From positions 248,001-312,000 of the forward strand of contig NZ_BMVR01000003.1 in assembly GCF_014650815.1 (NCBI RefSeq): a stretch of 64,000 bases of DNA, given 5' to 3'. A program made the translations under genes and the position numbers. Shown one piece after another: positions 49,415-57,940 of the stretch. The notes beneath the pieces are model-generated. The model was not told the DNA's origin. It made no database searches and saw nothing but the letters and a program-made list of their open reading frames with translations. The first letter of the stretch is position 1; each line of letters begins with the position of its first letter. The stretch is from Streptomyces flavofungini (lineage in GTDB: Bacteria > Actinomycetota > Actinomycetes > Streptomycetales > Streptomycetaceae).

Positions 49415-50458
49415 GTGATCGTCTGGATCAACGGCGCGTTCGGTGCGGGGAAGACCAGCGCCGCACGGGAACTGATCGAGCTGATCCCGAACAGCACACT
49501 CTTCGACCCTGAGGTCATCGGCGGCGCGCTGCCGCATCTGCTGCCGGCCAAGCACCTCGCCGAGGTGAGCGACTTCCAGGACCTGCCGATCTGGCGGCGC
49601 CTGGTGGTCGACGCGGCGGCCGGGCTGCTCGCCGAGGTCGGCGGCGTACTGGTGGTGCCGATGACACTGCTGCGCCAGGAGTACCGCGATGAGATATTCG
49701 GTGGCCTCGCCGCCCGGCGCATAGCCGTGCGCCATGTTCTGCTCGCTCCGGACGAAACGATCCTGCGTGCGCGCATCGCCGACCGCGAGGTCCCCCCGGA
49801 CGTACCCGACGGCGAACTGCGCGTCCGCCAGTGGTCGTTCGACCACATCGAGCCCTACTTCGCCGCGCTCTCCGCCTGGCTCGGCGCGGACGCCCACCAC
49901 GTCGACAACGGCGCCCTGACGCCGACCGAGACGGCCGCGCACATCGCCGAGGCCGTCCGCACCGGCGCCGCCGCCGTCTGCGACATCGTGCAGACGCCCG
50001 AGCCCACCGCCGAGACCCTCGCCGCCGGGGTGCTGCTCTTCGACGAGCAGGACCGGGTGCTCCTGGTGGATCCGACGTACAAGGCGGGCTGGGAGTTCCC
50101 CGGCGGCGTGGTGGAGCCGGGCGAGGCGCCCGCGCGGGCCGGGGTGCGCGAGGTCGCGGAGGAGACCGGCATCCGGCTCGCCGGGACGCCCCGCCTCCTC
50201 GTCGCCGACTGGGAGCCGCCCACGCCGCCCGGCTACGGCGGCATGCGCTTCCTCTTCGACGGCGGCCGCCTCGACAGCGCCGACGCGCGACGGCTGCTGC
50301 TGCCGGGACCGGAACTGCGCGACTGGCGTTTCGTCACCGAGGACGAGGCCGCCCGGCTGCTGCCGCCCGTGCGCTACGCTCGCCTGCGCTGGGCGCTGCG
50401 GGCGCGGGAGCGGGGCGCGACGCTGTACCTGGAGGCGGGGGAGCCGGTCGGCGGCTGA
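49415..50458 (+). CDS. P-loop kinase-like/Nudix fusion protein
   Basis: A 347-residue two-domain protein. Residues 1-190 are a P-loop ATPase/kinase: the Walker A motif is GAFGAGKTS (residues 7-15), then PEVIGGALPHLLPA, VVVPMTLLRQEYRDEI and RHVLLAPDETILRARI, as in AAA/shikimate-kinase-like nucleotide or tRNA kinases. Residues 205-345 are a Nudix hydrolase with a full Nudix box (GGVVEPGEAPARAGVREVAE then ETGI at 230-252). A kinase joined to a pyrophosphatase suggests a nucleotide or RNA-repair role; not established. Start GTG 49415 with GAAGAGGGGG upstream. Confidence 0.88.
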   Translation: MIVWINGAFGAGKTSAARELIELIPNSTLFDPEVIGGALPHLLPAKHLAEVSDFQDLPIWRRLVVDAAAGLLAEVGGVLVVPMTLLRQEYRDEIFGGLAARRIAVRHVLLAPDETILRARIADREVPPDVPDGELRVRQWSFDHIEPYFAALSAWLGADAHHVDNGALTPTETAAHIAEAVRTGAAAVCDIVQTPEPTAETLAAGVLLFDEQDRVLLVDPTYKAGWEFPGGVVEPGEAPARAGVREVAEETGIRLAGTPRLLVADWEPPTPPGYGGMRFLFDGGRLDSADARRLLLPGPELRDWRFVTEDEAARLLPPVRYARLRWALRARERGATLYLEAGEPVGG

Positions 50459-50541
50459 GCCGGCGATCCCGGTGGGCGTACGCGCTCTGCCCTGGGCAGA
50501 GCACCGCTCCGGGCCGTGCGCCGCACCCCGGTCCCGGCCGG

Positions 50542-51306
50542 TCAGAGCGTGCAGGAGTGCACCGGGTCGCCGTCCGGGCGCGGCACCGTGCGGCTGCGCG
50601 GCGGGGCCGTGCCGTCCTCGGTCCACGCCGTCAGCGCGTCGAAGGCGTCCCGTACGCAGGGCAGCATGGGCCGTACGAGGCGCGGGTGCGCGCCTTACAG
50701 GCCGTCCGTGTGGTTGCCGCCGGTGACGCGGTAGTAGCGGTGCCGGTCGCCGCGGTGCGCCCGGTCCACGAGCCGCGCGTACCGGTCGGAGCCCGGGCCG
50801 ATGGGGACGAGGGCGTCGAGCGTGCCGTGCAGGGTGATGAGGGGGCGCCGGACGCGGCCGGTCGGGGACAGGCGGGCCACGGTGTCGTGCACCGCGCGCG
50901 GGCGCGCCGCGTAGGCGTAGTCGGTGTCGCGGCCCTTGCCCGTGCCCTCGCGGCAGAACGGCGTCCCGGCCTCGGTGGCGCCGTCGTAGCCGGGGTCCAC
51001 CTCCTCGCGGATGAGACGCTGGAAGGTGTCCCACTGGGTGCGGTAGTGGGTGTCCCACAGCGGCTCGGACTCCGGCGGATGGCCCGCGGCGGCCAGCGCC
51101 TCGCGCGCGCCGGGCTCGCCCGCGCGCAGCCGCGGGTGGGCGCGCAGCGCGGGCGGCAGCGTCGCCAGGAGGTTGGGTGACCTGAGGGTCAGCAGGACGC
51201 CCTCCCAGTCGAGGCCGCCGTCGTACAGCCACGGCACGTTCTCCAGCTGTCGCCCGCCGCCTGGCAGCCGCACCCCCGCCACCCCCGGCCCCGCCCGCGC
51301 GTCCAC
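50542..51306 (-). pseudogene. esterase/tannase-like alpha/beta hydrolase remnant, nonsense and N-terminally truncated
   Basis: On the reverse strand codons from 51306 give a C-terminal hydrolase half: [50 protein letters not shown] and YYRVTGGNHTDGL. An in-frame TAA at 50697-50695 interrupts what then continues in the same frame as GAHPRLVRPMLPCVRDAFDA and ends at 50542. Reading TAC in place of TAA gives an uninterrupted family-like end. The N-terminal half with signal peptide and GxSxG nucleophile is missing; opposing response-regulator sequence begins at about 51315. So this is a decayed secreted esterase of the tannase/3-hydroxybutyrate-oligomer type. Confidence 0.7.
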
Positions 51307-51314
51307 CCCCGCAG

Positions 51315-51511
51315 GGCGCGCCCGAACCCACCGCCCGAGAGGTCGAGATCCTCCGGCTGGTCGCGGCCGGAGCGACCAACCGCGAGATCGCCGCCCGCCT
51401 CTACGTCAGCGAGGGCACCGTCAAGAACCACATCTCCCGCATCCTCACCCGCCTCGGATGCGCGGACGCGCCCAGGCGGCGCTGTACGCCCGGGACCGAG
51501 GGCTGCTGTGA
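51315..51511 (+). pseudogene. response-regulator C-terminal fragment (LuxR HTH), frameshifted
   Basis: From 51321 the frame gives [20 protein letters not shown] then [20 protein letters not shown] and ILTRLG, a NarL/LuxR DNA-binding domain; at about 51453-51458 the expected [14 protein letters not shown] continues in the next frame (through [17 protein letters not shown]), which needs one deleted base. The receiver domain is absent. It abuts the truncated esterase in opposite orientation. This is a remnant of a two-component regulator. Confidence 0.7.
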
Positions 51512-51531
51512 GCCGGGGCCGGACCGTCCGG

Positions 51532-52408
51532 TCAGGCCCCGGACACCGCGGGCACAAGGACATCCGCCGCGAAGTCCGCCGCCGAGCGCGGCGCGCGGCC
51601 GAGCACGTGCCGCACGCCGTCGCCGAGCCCCACCACGCCCTCGGCACGGTAGTTCGCGTACAGGTCGCGCAGTCCGTCCACGACCCCGGGCGGCACCCCG
51701 CCGTCGGTGAGGCCCGTGCGCCAGGCGTCGTCGAGCGGCACGTCGACGTACACGACGGGCCTGCCGAGCGCCGCGCCGAAGCGGTCGGCCAGGTCCGGCA
51801 GGGTCAGGGACTCGGGGCCGCTGAGGTCGATGTCGCCGCCCACCGGCCGCTCCGGCAGGAGCTCGGCGACGGCGACGTCCGCGATGTCGCGCACGTCGGC
51901 ATAGCCGCGGGCTCCGGCGGGCCCGGCCGGATCGGCGAAGGTGCCGCTGGCGATCGCGTCGGCCGACGGCAGGAAGTTTCTGCAGGAAGCGGTCGGGCCG
52001 CAGGACCGTCAGCTCGGGCACCCCGGCCGCGCGCAGCCGCTCGGTGACCACGTCATGGGCGCCGGTGACGGCGTCCGGCACGATCCCCGCGCCCGTGAAC
52101 GGCCGGGCGCCGAGCTTGACGATACGGCGCACCCCCGCGTCGAGCGCCGCGAGCGCGAGCCCGGTCTCGGCCGCCACCTGGTCCACCGCGAAGGGGTGCG
52201 CCAGATACAGCCGGTCCACGCCCGCGACCGCGCGCCGGACGTCCGCCGCGACGGTGGCGTCACCGCGTACGACCGCACCGCGCACCGTGCCCAGCGCCCG
52301 TGCGCCGGCCTCGCACCGTACGAGGAACCGGACGTCACTGCGGTCGCGCAGCGCCTCCGCCGCATGGCGCCCCACCGCACCGTTCGGCGTGGTGACCAGA
52401 ACGGTCAT
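51532..52408 (-). pseudogene. NmrA/NAD(P)-binding oxidoreductase, frameshifted
   Basis: From ATG 52406-52408 the frame reads MTVLVTTPNGAVGRHAAEAL, with the GxxGxxG-like dinucleotide site, through VPELTVLRPDRFLQ. It then leaves frame at 51977-51979 (AAA in the sense strand): QNFLPSADAIASGTFADPAG and later VRDIADVAVAELLPERPVGG continue in the next frame to the stop at 51532. One extra A in CAGAAACTTC would explain it. The intact protein would be about 290 residues, an NmrA-like dehydrogenase or epimerase. Alternatives are a sequencing error in an A run or recent decay. Confidence 0.75.
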
Positions 52409-52545
52409 CGAACCCCTCCAGAAACGCGAACGCGAACACGATCAAGACCGTGTTCGCGCCAACGCCCGCTGGGCGCCGAGGAATTCCTGGTGCGAGGCCG
52501 GGGAAAGGGGCCGGGTCGCCCCGGCCCCCTCCCGCTGCCGTCGCG

Positions 52546-53901
52546 TCAGCTCGTCGCGTACCGCTGGAGGAACAGTGCCTCCGCGACCGACATCCGCTCC
52601 AGCTCCTGCGGGGACACGCTCTCGTTGACCGCGTGGATCTGCGCCTCGGGCTCGTTCAGGCCGATCAGCAGGATCTCCGCCTCGGGGTAGAGAGCGGCCA
52701 GCGTGTTGCACAGGGGGATGGAGCCGCCCATGCCGGCGGACTGCATCTTCTCGCCGTCGTAGGCCTCGCTGAGGGCCGCGGCCATCGCCTCGTAGGCGGG
52801 GCTCGTGGTGTCCGCGCGGAACGCCTGGCCCTGGCCGATCTGCTCGGTGGCCACCCGGGCGCCCCACGGCGTACGGGACTCCAGGTGGGCGCGGAGCAGC
52901 TTCGTCGCCTCGGCGGCGTCCACGCCCGGCGGCACCCGCAGGCTGATCAGCGCCCGCGCGGACGCCTGCACGGACGGCGTCGCACCGACCACCGGCGGGC
53001 AGTCGATGCCGAGGACCGTGACGGCCGGGCGGGCCCAGACGCGGTCGGCGACCGAGCCGTCGCCGATGAGGCCGACGCCGTCGAGGACCTTGGCGTCCCT
53101 GCGGAAGTCCGCCTCGCCGTACTGCAGGCCCTCCCACACGCCGCCGCCGTCCAGGCCGTCGACCGTCGTCGAGCCGTCCTCGGCGCGCAGCGAGTCGAGG
53201 ACCCGCACCAGCGCGCCGAGCGCGTCCGGTGCCGCGCCGCCGAACTGGCCGGAGTGCAGGTTGCCTTCCAGGGTGTCGATCTGGACGCGTACGAGGGTCA
53301 TGCCGCGCAGCGTCGCGGTGACCGTCGGCAGCCCGACGCGGAAGTTGCCCGCGTCGCCGACGACGATCGTGTCCGCGCGCAGCAGCTCCGGGTGCTCCTC
53401 GGCGTACCGCTCCAGGCCGCCCGTGCCCTGCTCCTCCGAGCCCTCCGCGATGACCTTGACGTGCACCGGGACGCCGCCGTTCGCCTTGAGGGCGCGCAGC
53501 GCGAGCAGGTGCATGACGATGCCGCCCTTGCAGTCGGCGCTGCCGCGCCCGAACCAGCGGCCGTCGCGCTCCGTCAGCTCGAACGGGGGCGTGGCCCAGC
53601 CCGCCTCGTCGAGCGGCGGCTGCACGTCGTAGTGCGCGTACAGCAGGACCGTCGGGGCGCCTTCGGGGCCGGGCAGGTAGCCGTACACCGACTGGGTGCC
53701 GTCCGGGGTGTCGAGCAGCGCGACGTCCTGGAAGCCCTCGGTGCGCAGCGCGTCGGCCACCCAGTTCGCGGCGGCCTCGCTCTCGCTCCGCGGATACTGC
53801 TCGAAGTCCGCCACCGACTTGAACGCCACCAGTTCGGTGAGTTCCGCCTTCGCCCTCGGCATGAGAGTGGCGATGGTCTCGGCGATCGGATGCGGCGACA
53901 T
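52546..53901 (-). CDS. M20 family dipeptidase
   Basis: A 451-residue zinc peptidase of the M20/M25/M40 (PepV/CNDP-like) family. Metal ligands and catalytic residues lie in LLYAHYDVQPPLDEAGW, WFGRGSADCKGG and IAEGSEEQGTGGLERY; the lid domain with LEGNLHSGQFGGA follows, and the C-terminal NEPEAQIHAVNESVS carries the last His ligand. It cleaves dipeptides in the cytosol. ATG 53899-53901 (GAGGAG 7 nt upstream) is preferred to GTG 53905-53907. A long gene on its own transcript. Confidence 0.94.
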   Translation of the reverse strand: MSPHPIAETIATLMPRAKAELTELVAFKSVADFEQYPRSESEAAANWVADALRTEGFQDVALLDTPDGTQSVYGYLPGPEGAPTVLLYAHYDVQPPLDEAGWATPPFELTERDGRWFGRGSADCKGGIVMHLLALRALKANGGVPVHVKVIAEGSEEQGTGGLERYAEEHPELLRADTIVVGDAGNFRVGLPTVTATLRGMTLVRVQIDTLEGNLHSGQFGGAAPDALGALVRVLDSLRAEDGSTTVDGLDGGGVWEGLQYGEADFRRDAKVLDGVGLIGDGSVADRVWARPAVTVLGIDCPPVVGATPSVQASARALISLRVPPGVDAAEATKLLRAHLESRTPWGARVATEQIGQGQAFRADTTSPAYEAMAAALSEAYDGEKMQSAGMGGSIPLCNTLAALYPEAEILLIGLNEPEAQIHAVNESVSPQELERMSVAEALFLQRYATS

Positions 53902-54033
53902 GGGCACGCTCCTCGTGGGTGCGACGTTGTGCGGGGTGTACGTGATCCTCCCACAGGAGGTTCGCGGAAGTGCGCGCCGTAGGATGCCTCAAGAGAGCGC
54001 GGCCAAGAGCGGGATCGGGAGCGGAACACCAAC

Positions 54034-55236
54034 GTGAGCAGCGAGAACTCAGCGGACGACGCGCGGCAGGTCTGGGACGTCGTCGTGGTCGGCGCCGGGC
54101 CTGCGGGCGCCTCGGCGGCGTACGCGGCAGCCGTCGCCGGACGCAGCGTACTGATCCTCGAGAAAGCCGAACTGCCGCGGTACAAGACGTGCGGCGGTGG
54201 CATCATCGGCCCCTCGCGCGACGCGTTGCCGCCGGGGTTCGAGCTGCCCTTCAAGGATCGCGTGCACGCGGTGACGTTCTCCCTGGACGGCAAGTTCGCC
54301 CGCACCCGCCGCTCCCGGAACATGCTGTTCGGGCTCATCAACCGCCCGGAGTTCGACCAGCAGCTCGTCGAGCACGCCCAGAAGGCCGGCGCCGAGCTGC
54401 GCACGGGCGCGACGGTGAGCCGTGTCGACCAGCACGGACCCGAGGTGCCCGACCGGCGCACCGTCGCCGTCGTCCTGCAGGGCGGCGAGACCGTCCTGGC
54501 CCGCGCCGTCGTCGGCGCCGACGGCAGCGCCAGCCGCATAGGGGCGCACGTCGGCGTGAAGCTCGACCAGGTCGACCTCGGCCTGGAGGCGGAGATCCCG
54601 GTGCCCGAGACCGTCGCGGAGGACTGGGCCGGCCGCGTCCTCATCGACTGGGGACCCATGCCCGGCAGCTACGGCTGGGTGTTCCCCAAGGGCGACACGC
54701 TCACCGTCGGCGTGATCTCCGCGCGCGGCGAAGGCGCCGCCACCAAGCGGTACTTGGAGGACTTCATCGCCCGCCTCGGCCTCGCGGGCTTCGAGCCGAG
54801 CCTGTCCTCCGGCCACCTCACGCGCTGCCGCAGCGACGACTCGCCGCTGTCCCGCGGGCGCGTCCTGGTGTGCGGCGACGCGGCGGGCCTCCTGGAGCCG
54901 TGGACCCGCGAGGGCATCTCGTTCGCGCTGCGCTCCGGGCGGCTCGCGGGGGAGTGGGCCGTGCGGATCGCCGAGGCGGGCGACGCGGTGGACGCCCGCC
55001 GCCAGGCCCTCAACTACGCGTTCGCCATCAAGGCGGGCCTCGGCGTCGAGACGAGCGTCGGCCGCAGCATGCTCAACGTCTTCGAACGCCGCCCCGGCCT
55101 GCTGCACACGGCCCTCACGGGTTTCCGCCCGGCGTGGAACGCGTTCGCGAAGATCACCCGCGGCTCGATGACGCTGGCGGAGCTGGTACGGACGCATCCG
55201 CTGGCGGGGCGGGCGCTCAGCCGCTTGAACCGGTAG
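54034..55236 (+). CDS. geranylgeranyl reductase family FAD-dependent oxidoreductase
   Basis: A 400-residue flavoprotein of the p-hydroxybenzoate-hydroxylase superfamily, geranylgeranyl reductase branch. The FAD-binding VVVVGAGPAGASAAYAAA and PRYKTCGGGIIGP (which binds the isoalloxazine) open the fold, then GADGSASRIGAHVG and CGDAAGLLEPWTREGISFAL. These enzymes reduce isoprenoid double bonds or modify menaquinone side chains; Streptomyces relatives often sit near nuo or menaquinone genes. Start GTG 54034. It is divergent from the M20 gene with a 132-bp gap. Confidence 0.92.
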   Translation: MSSENSADDARQVWDVVVVGAGPAGASAAYAAAVAGRSVLILEKAELPRYKTCGGGIIGPSRDALPPGFELPFKDRVHAVTFSLDGKFARTRRSRNMLFGLINRPEFDQQLVEHAQKAGAELRTGATVSRVDQHGPEVPDRRTVAVVLQGGETVLARAVVGADGSASRIGAHVGVKLDQVDLGLEAEIPVPETVAEDWAGRVLIDWGPMPGSYGWVFPKGDTLTVGVISARGEGAATKRYLEDFIARLGLAGFEPSLSSGHLTRCRSDDSPLSRGRVLVCGDAAGLLEPWTREGISFALRSGRLAGEWAVRIAEAGDAVDARRQALNYAFAIKAGLGVETSVGRSMLNVFERRPGLLHTALTGFRPAWNAFAKITRGSMTLAELVRTHPLAGRALSRLNR

Positions 55237-55325
55237 GCCGACCGGCCTGGTAGCCCGACCGGCCCGGGAGTCCGGCGGTCCGGCCCGGTGGCGGGGCCAG
55301 ATCGCTCGCCTCCGCGCCGCACCTC

Positions 55326-55343
55326 GTACTCCATAGGGAGTAC
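55326..55343. promoter_or_regulatory. 18-bp inverted repeat GTACTCC-ATAG-GGAGTAC
   Basis: Perfect 7-bp arms (55326-55332, 55337-55343), 60 nt before the histidine kinase start. It is probably the site for the cognate NarL-type regulator or autoregulation. TAGCGT at 55389-55394 is a possible -10 box ending 8 nt before the ATG, so the transcript may be leaderless. Confidence 0.6.
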
Positions 55344-55402
55344 CCCTGATCGCCACGCCCGGCGGACGCCCTCCGCCGATGCCGCGGTCTAGCGTGACGG
55401 GC

Positions 55403-56716
55403 ATGGAACAGCAGCATGAGCGTGACGGCGGCGGCCCGCCCCGGACGGCGGGCGGGCCGCCGCCGTCACGCCCGGGAGCGCCGACCTGGCGAGGGGGCCC
55501 GCGAGCCTGGCGAGAAGGCCCGCCGTGGTGGCGCCAGGGCCCGCCCTGGATGCGGTTCGGGGACGCCGCCGCGCGCCGCCTCCCCTGGCTGACCACCGCG
55601 CTGCTCACCCTCTTCGTGCAGGTCGGCACCACCTTCGCCGCGCACGGCCAGTCCGACCGCGCGACGCCCGACGGCTTTGCGCGGGCGCTGCTCCTCGCGG
55701 GCACGGCCGCGCTCCTGATGCGGCACCGCCACCCGGTCCTCGTGGCGTACTTCACCGCCGGGACGGCGATGGTGTACCTCGGCGCCGGATACCCCTACGG
55801 CCCCGTCCTCATCACCGTCGCCGTCGGCTGCTTCGCGGCGGTCGTCGCCGGGCACCGGTACGCCGCGTGGGGCGCCGTCGGCATGCTGTGGGCCGGGCAC
55901 CTGCTGGTGGCGCACTGGCTGTACGCCCATCTCCCCCCGAGCGGCGACGGCGCCAGCTCCTGGGGCGGGGAGGTCGTCATCGCCGTCTGGGTCGTGGCGA
56001 TCGCCGCCGTCTCCGAACTGGCCCGCACCCGCCGCGAACAGTGGGCCAAGGAGCGCGCCGAGCGGGAGGTCGCGGCCCAGCGGCGGGCCGACGAGGAGCG
56101 GCTGCGCATGGCGCGGGAGCTGCACGACGTACTCGCGCACAGCATCTCCGTCATCAACGTCCAGGCGGGCGTCGGCCTCGCCCTGCTCGACTCCGACCCC
56201 GAACAGGCCCGCACCGCCCTCACCACCATCAAGGCCGCGAGCAAGGAGGCGCTCGGCGAGGTCCGCCAGGTCCTCGACACCCTCCGCGCCCCCGGCGCCG
56301 CCCCGCGCGCCCCCGCCCCGGGGCTCGACCGCCTCCCCGAACTCGTCGAGCAGGCCCGCAGCACGGGGCTCACCGTCACCGTCACGACCGAGGGCCGCCG
56401 CGCCGCCCTGCCGCCCGGCGCCGACCTGGCCGCGTTCCGCATCGTCCAGGAGGCCCTGACGAACGTCGTACGGCACTCGGAATCCAGGACGGCCACTGTC
56501 CTGGTCCACCGTGCTCCCGACGCGGTCACCCTGCGCGTCGACGACGACGGGCCCGCCACCGGGGCGGAGGCGGGCGGCAGCGGCAACGGACTCGCCGGGA
56601 TGCGGGAGCGCGCCGCCGCCCTCGGTGGCACGATCGAGGCGGGCCCGCGCCCCGACGGCGGCTTCCGCGTCACGGCGGTCCTGCCCACCCGTACCGCACC
56701 CGAGGAGAACCAGTGA
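55403..56716 (+). CDS. sensor histidine kinase (HisKA_3, NarL-type)
   Basis: A 437-residue membrane kinase. Residues 1-55 are Gly/Pro/Arg-rich; then about five or six helices (LPWLTTALLTLFVQVGTTF, ALLLAGTAALLM, VLVAYFTAGTAMVYLG, VLITVAVGCFAAVV, IAVWVVAIAAVSEL) form the sensor; the HisKA_3 dimerisation helix has phospho-acceptor His241 in RMARELHDVLAHSISV; HATPase_c follows with FRIVQEALTNVVRHS and GNGLAGMRERA. Start ATG 55403 has no Shine-Dalgarno and follows TAGCGT, so leaderless is likely. The cognate regulator overlaps as GTGA. Confidence 0.93.
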   Translation: MEQQHERDGGGPPRTAGGPPPSRPGAPTWRGGPRAWREGPPWWRQGPPWMRFGDAAARRLPWLTTALLTLFVQVGTTFAAHGQSDRATPDGFARALLLAGTAALLMRHRHPVLVAYFTAGTAMVYLGAGYPYGPVLITVAVGCFAAVVAGHRYAAWGAVGMLWAGHLLVAHWLYAHLPPSGDGASSWGGEVVIAVWVVAIAAVSELARTRREQWAKERAEREVAAQRRADEERLRMARELHDVLAHSISVINVQAGVGLALLDSDPEQARTALTTIKAASKEALGEVRQVLDTLRAPGAAPRAPAPGLDRLPELVEQARSTGLTVTVTTEGRRAALPPGADLAAFRIVQEALTNVVRHSESRTATVLVHRAPDAVTLRVDDDGPATGAEAGGSGNGLAGMRERAAALGGTIEAGPRPDGGFRVTAVLPTRTAPEENQ

Positions 56717-57378
56717 TCCGCGTACTGCTCGCCGACGACCAGTCGCTGGTCCGCGCCGGGTTCAAGGCACTGCTGAACGCGCAGGCGGACATCGAGGTCG
56801 CCGGTGAGGCGGCGGACGGCGAGGAGGCGGTGCGGCTGGTGTGGCAACTGCGGCCGGACGTCGTCCTGATGGACATCCGCATGCCGGTGCTCGACGGTCT
56901 CGAAGCCACCCGGCGCGTCACGGGCGAGGCGGACCTGGACGGAGTGAAGGTGGTGATGCTCACCACGTTCGAGCTCGACGAGTACGTCTTCGAGGCGATC
57001 CGCTCCGGCGCCTCGGGCTTCCTGGTCAAGGACACCGAGCCCGACGAGCTGCTGCGTGCGGTACGGGCGGTGGTCGCCGGGGACGCGCTGCTCTCGCCCG
57101 GTGTGACGCGCCGCCTCATCGGGGAGTTCGCCGCCCGTTCCAAGGAACCCGCGGCCGCCGAGACGCTGAGCGAACTCACCGAACGGGAACGGGAGGTGAT
57201 GGCTCTCGTCGGCATCGGTCTGTCGAACGAGGAGATCGCCCGCCGTCTCGTCGTGAGCCCGCTCACCGCGAAGACGCATGTGAGCCGCACGATGGTGAAA
57301 CTGGGCGCCCGCGACCGCGCCCAACTGGTCGTACTCGCCTACGAGTCGGGCCTGGTCCGGCCGGGCTGGCTAGGCTGA
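56713..57378 (+). CDS. NarL/FixJ family response regulator
   Basis: A 221-residue response regulator. The receiver has the acidic pair in LLADDQ, phospho-acceptor Asp54 in VLMDIRMPVLDGLEAT and Lys in GFLVKDTEPDELL. The LuxR-type HTH is LTEREREVMALVGIGLSNEE then IARRLVVSPLTAKTHVSRTM. Output depends on phosphorylation by the overlapping kinase. GTG 56713 overlaps the kinase stop (GTGA). Its 3' end overlaps the DUF6332 gene on the other strand by 9 bp (57370-57378). Confidence 0.95.
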   Translation: MIRVLLADDQSLVRAGFKALLNAQADIEVAGEAADGEEAVRLVWQLRPDVVLMDIRMPVLDGLEATRRVTGEADLDGVKVVMLTTFELDEYVFEAIRSGASGFLVKDTEPDELLRAVRAVVAGDALLSPGVTRRLIGEFAARSKEPAAAETLSELTEREREVMALVGIGLSNEEIARRLVVSPLTAKTHVSRTMVKLGARDRAQLVVLAYESGLVRPGWLG

Positions 57379-57702
57379 GCCGCCCCGCCCGCCCGTGTCG
57401 CCGTCACCGGGGACACCACCGTCGCCGAGTCCCGCCCGCCGCGCCCGCTCGCGCGTGGTGAAGCGCCACAGCACCGTGACGAGCCGCGCCACGAACGCGG
57501 TCGCCGCCAGCGAGCCGCCCACGCCGAGAAGGGTGCGCTCGGTGGTCTCCGACAGGCTGAACGCGATCGCGGGACCGGCCACCACCACGCCGATGATGGC
57601 GAGCGCCACGGCCGTCGCGCTCGCGAGCGCGTACCCGATCTCGACCGTGATGGCGTCCCGCTCGGCCTGGCTCCGCCGCCCGCCGCCCACTGCCTCGTCC
57701 AT
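57370..57702 (-). CDS. DUF6332-like small membrane protein
   Basis: A 110-residue protein with two membrane helices (IGYALASATAVALAIIGVVV and RTLLGVGGSLAATAFVARLV) after a short polar N-terminus containing QAERDAITVEIGYAL, the marker of DUF6332 proteins. The C-terminal tail is Gly/Arg/Asp-rich. Function unknown. ATG 57700-57702 with GGGGGGAACGGCGG upstream. Convergent overlap with the response regulator. Confidence 0.75.
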   Translation of the reverse strand: MDEAVGGGRRSQAERDAITVEIGYALASATAVALAIIGVVVAGPAIAFSLSETTERTLLGVGGSLAATAFVARLVTVLWRFTTRERARRAGLGDGGVPGDGDTGGRGGSA

Positions 57703-57855
57703 GTTGCCGCCGTTCCCCCCGCAGATGATCCGGTACGGGGAGTCTCACAGCCGAATGCCCGGTAGGCAAGAAATCTGTGGGGTGTGAGGGCACATCACCA
57801 GTACGGACGGTTTGCGCGGGTCGCCGGGACGCGGCCATGCCCCGGCCCTGGGACG

Positions 57856-57908
57856 TGAGAGGTGAGGCGGCCCGGCGTGGGATCCACGCCGGGCCGCCTC
57901 ACCTCTCA
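57856..57908. terminator. 25-bp perfect stem terminator with 3-nt loop
   Basis: 57856-57880 and 57884-57908 are perfectly complementary over 25 bp with only GAT between. It ends 32 nt past the stop of the reverse-strand MFS gene, so it is that gene's terminator. The 238-bp gap 57703-57940 has no other feature. Confidence 0.85.
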
Positions 57909-57940
57909 GGGGCTGTACCGGCCGACCGTGTCCGTGCGGC

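Noticed and set aside
51970..51982. Programmed frameshift in the NmrA-type gene
   Set aside because: Only a 3-A run, no slippery heptamer or downstream structure seen; an insertion or sequencing error is simpler.
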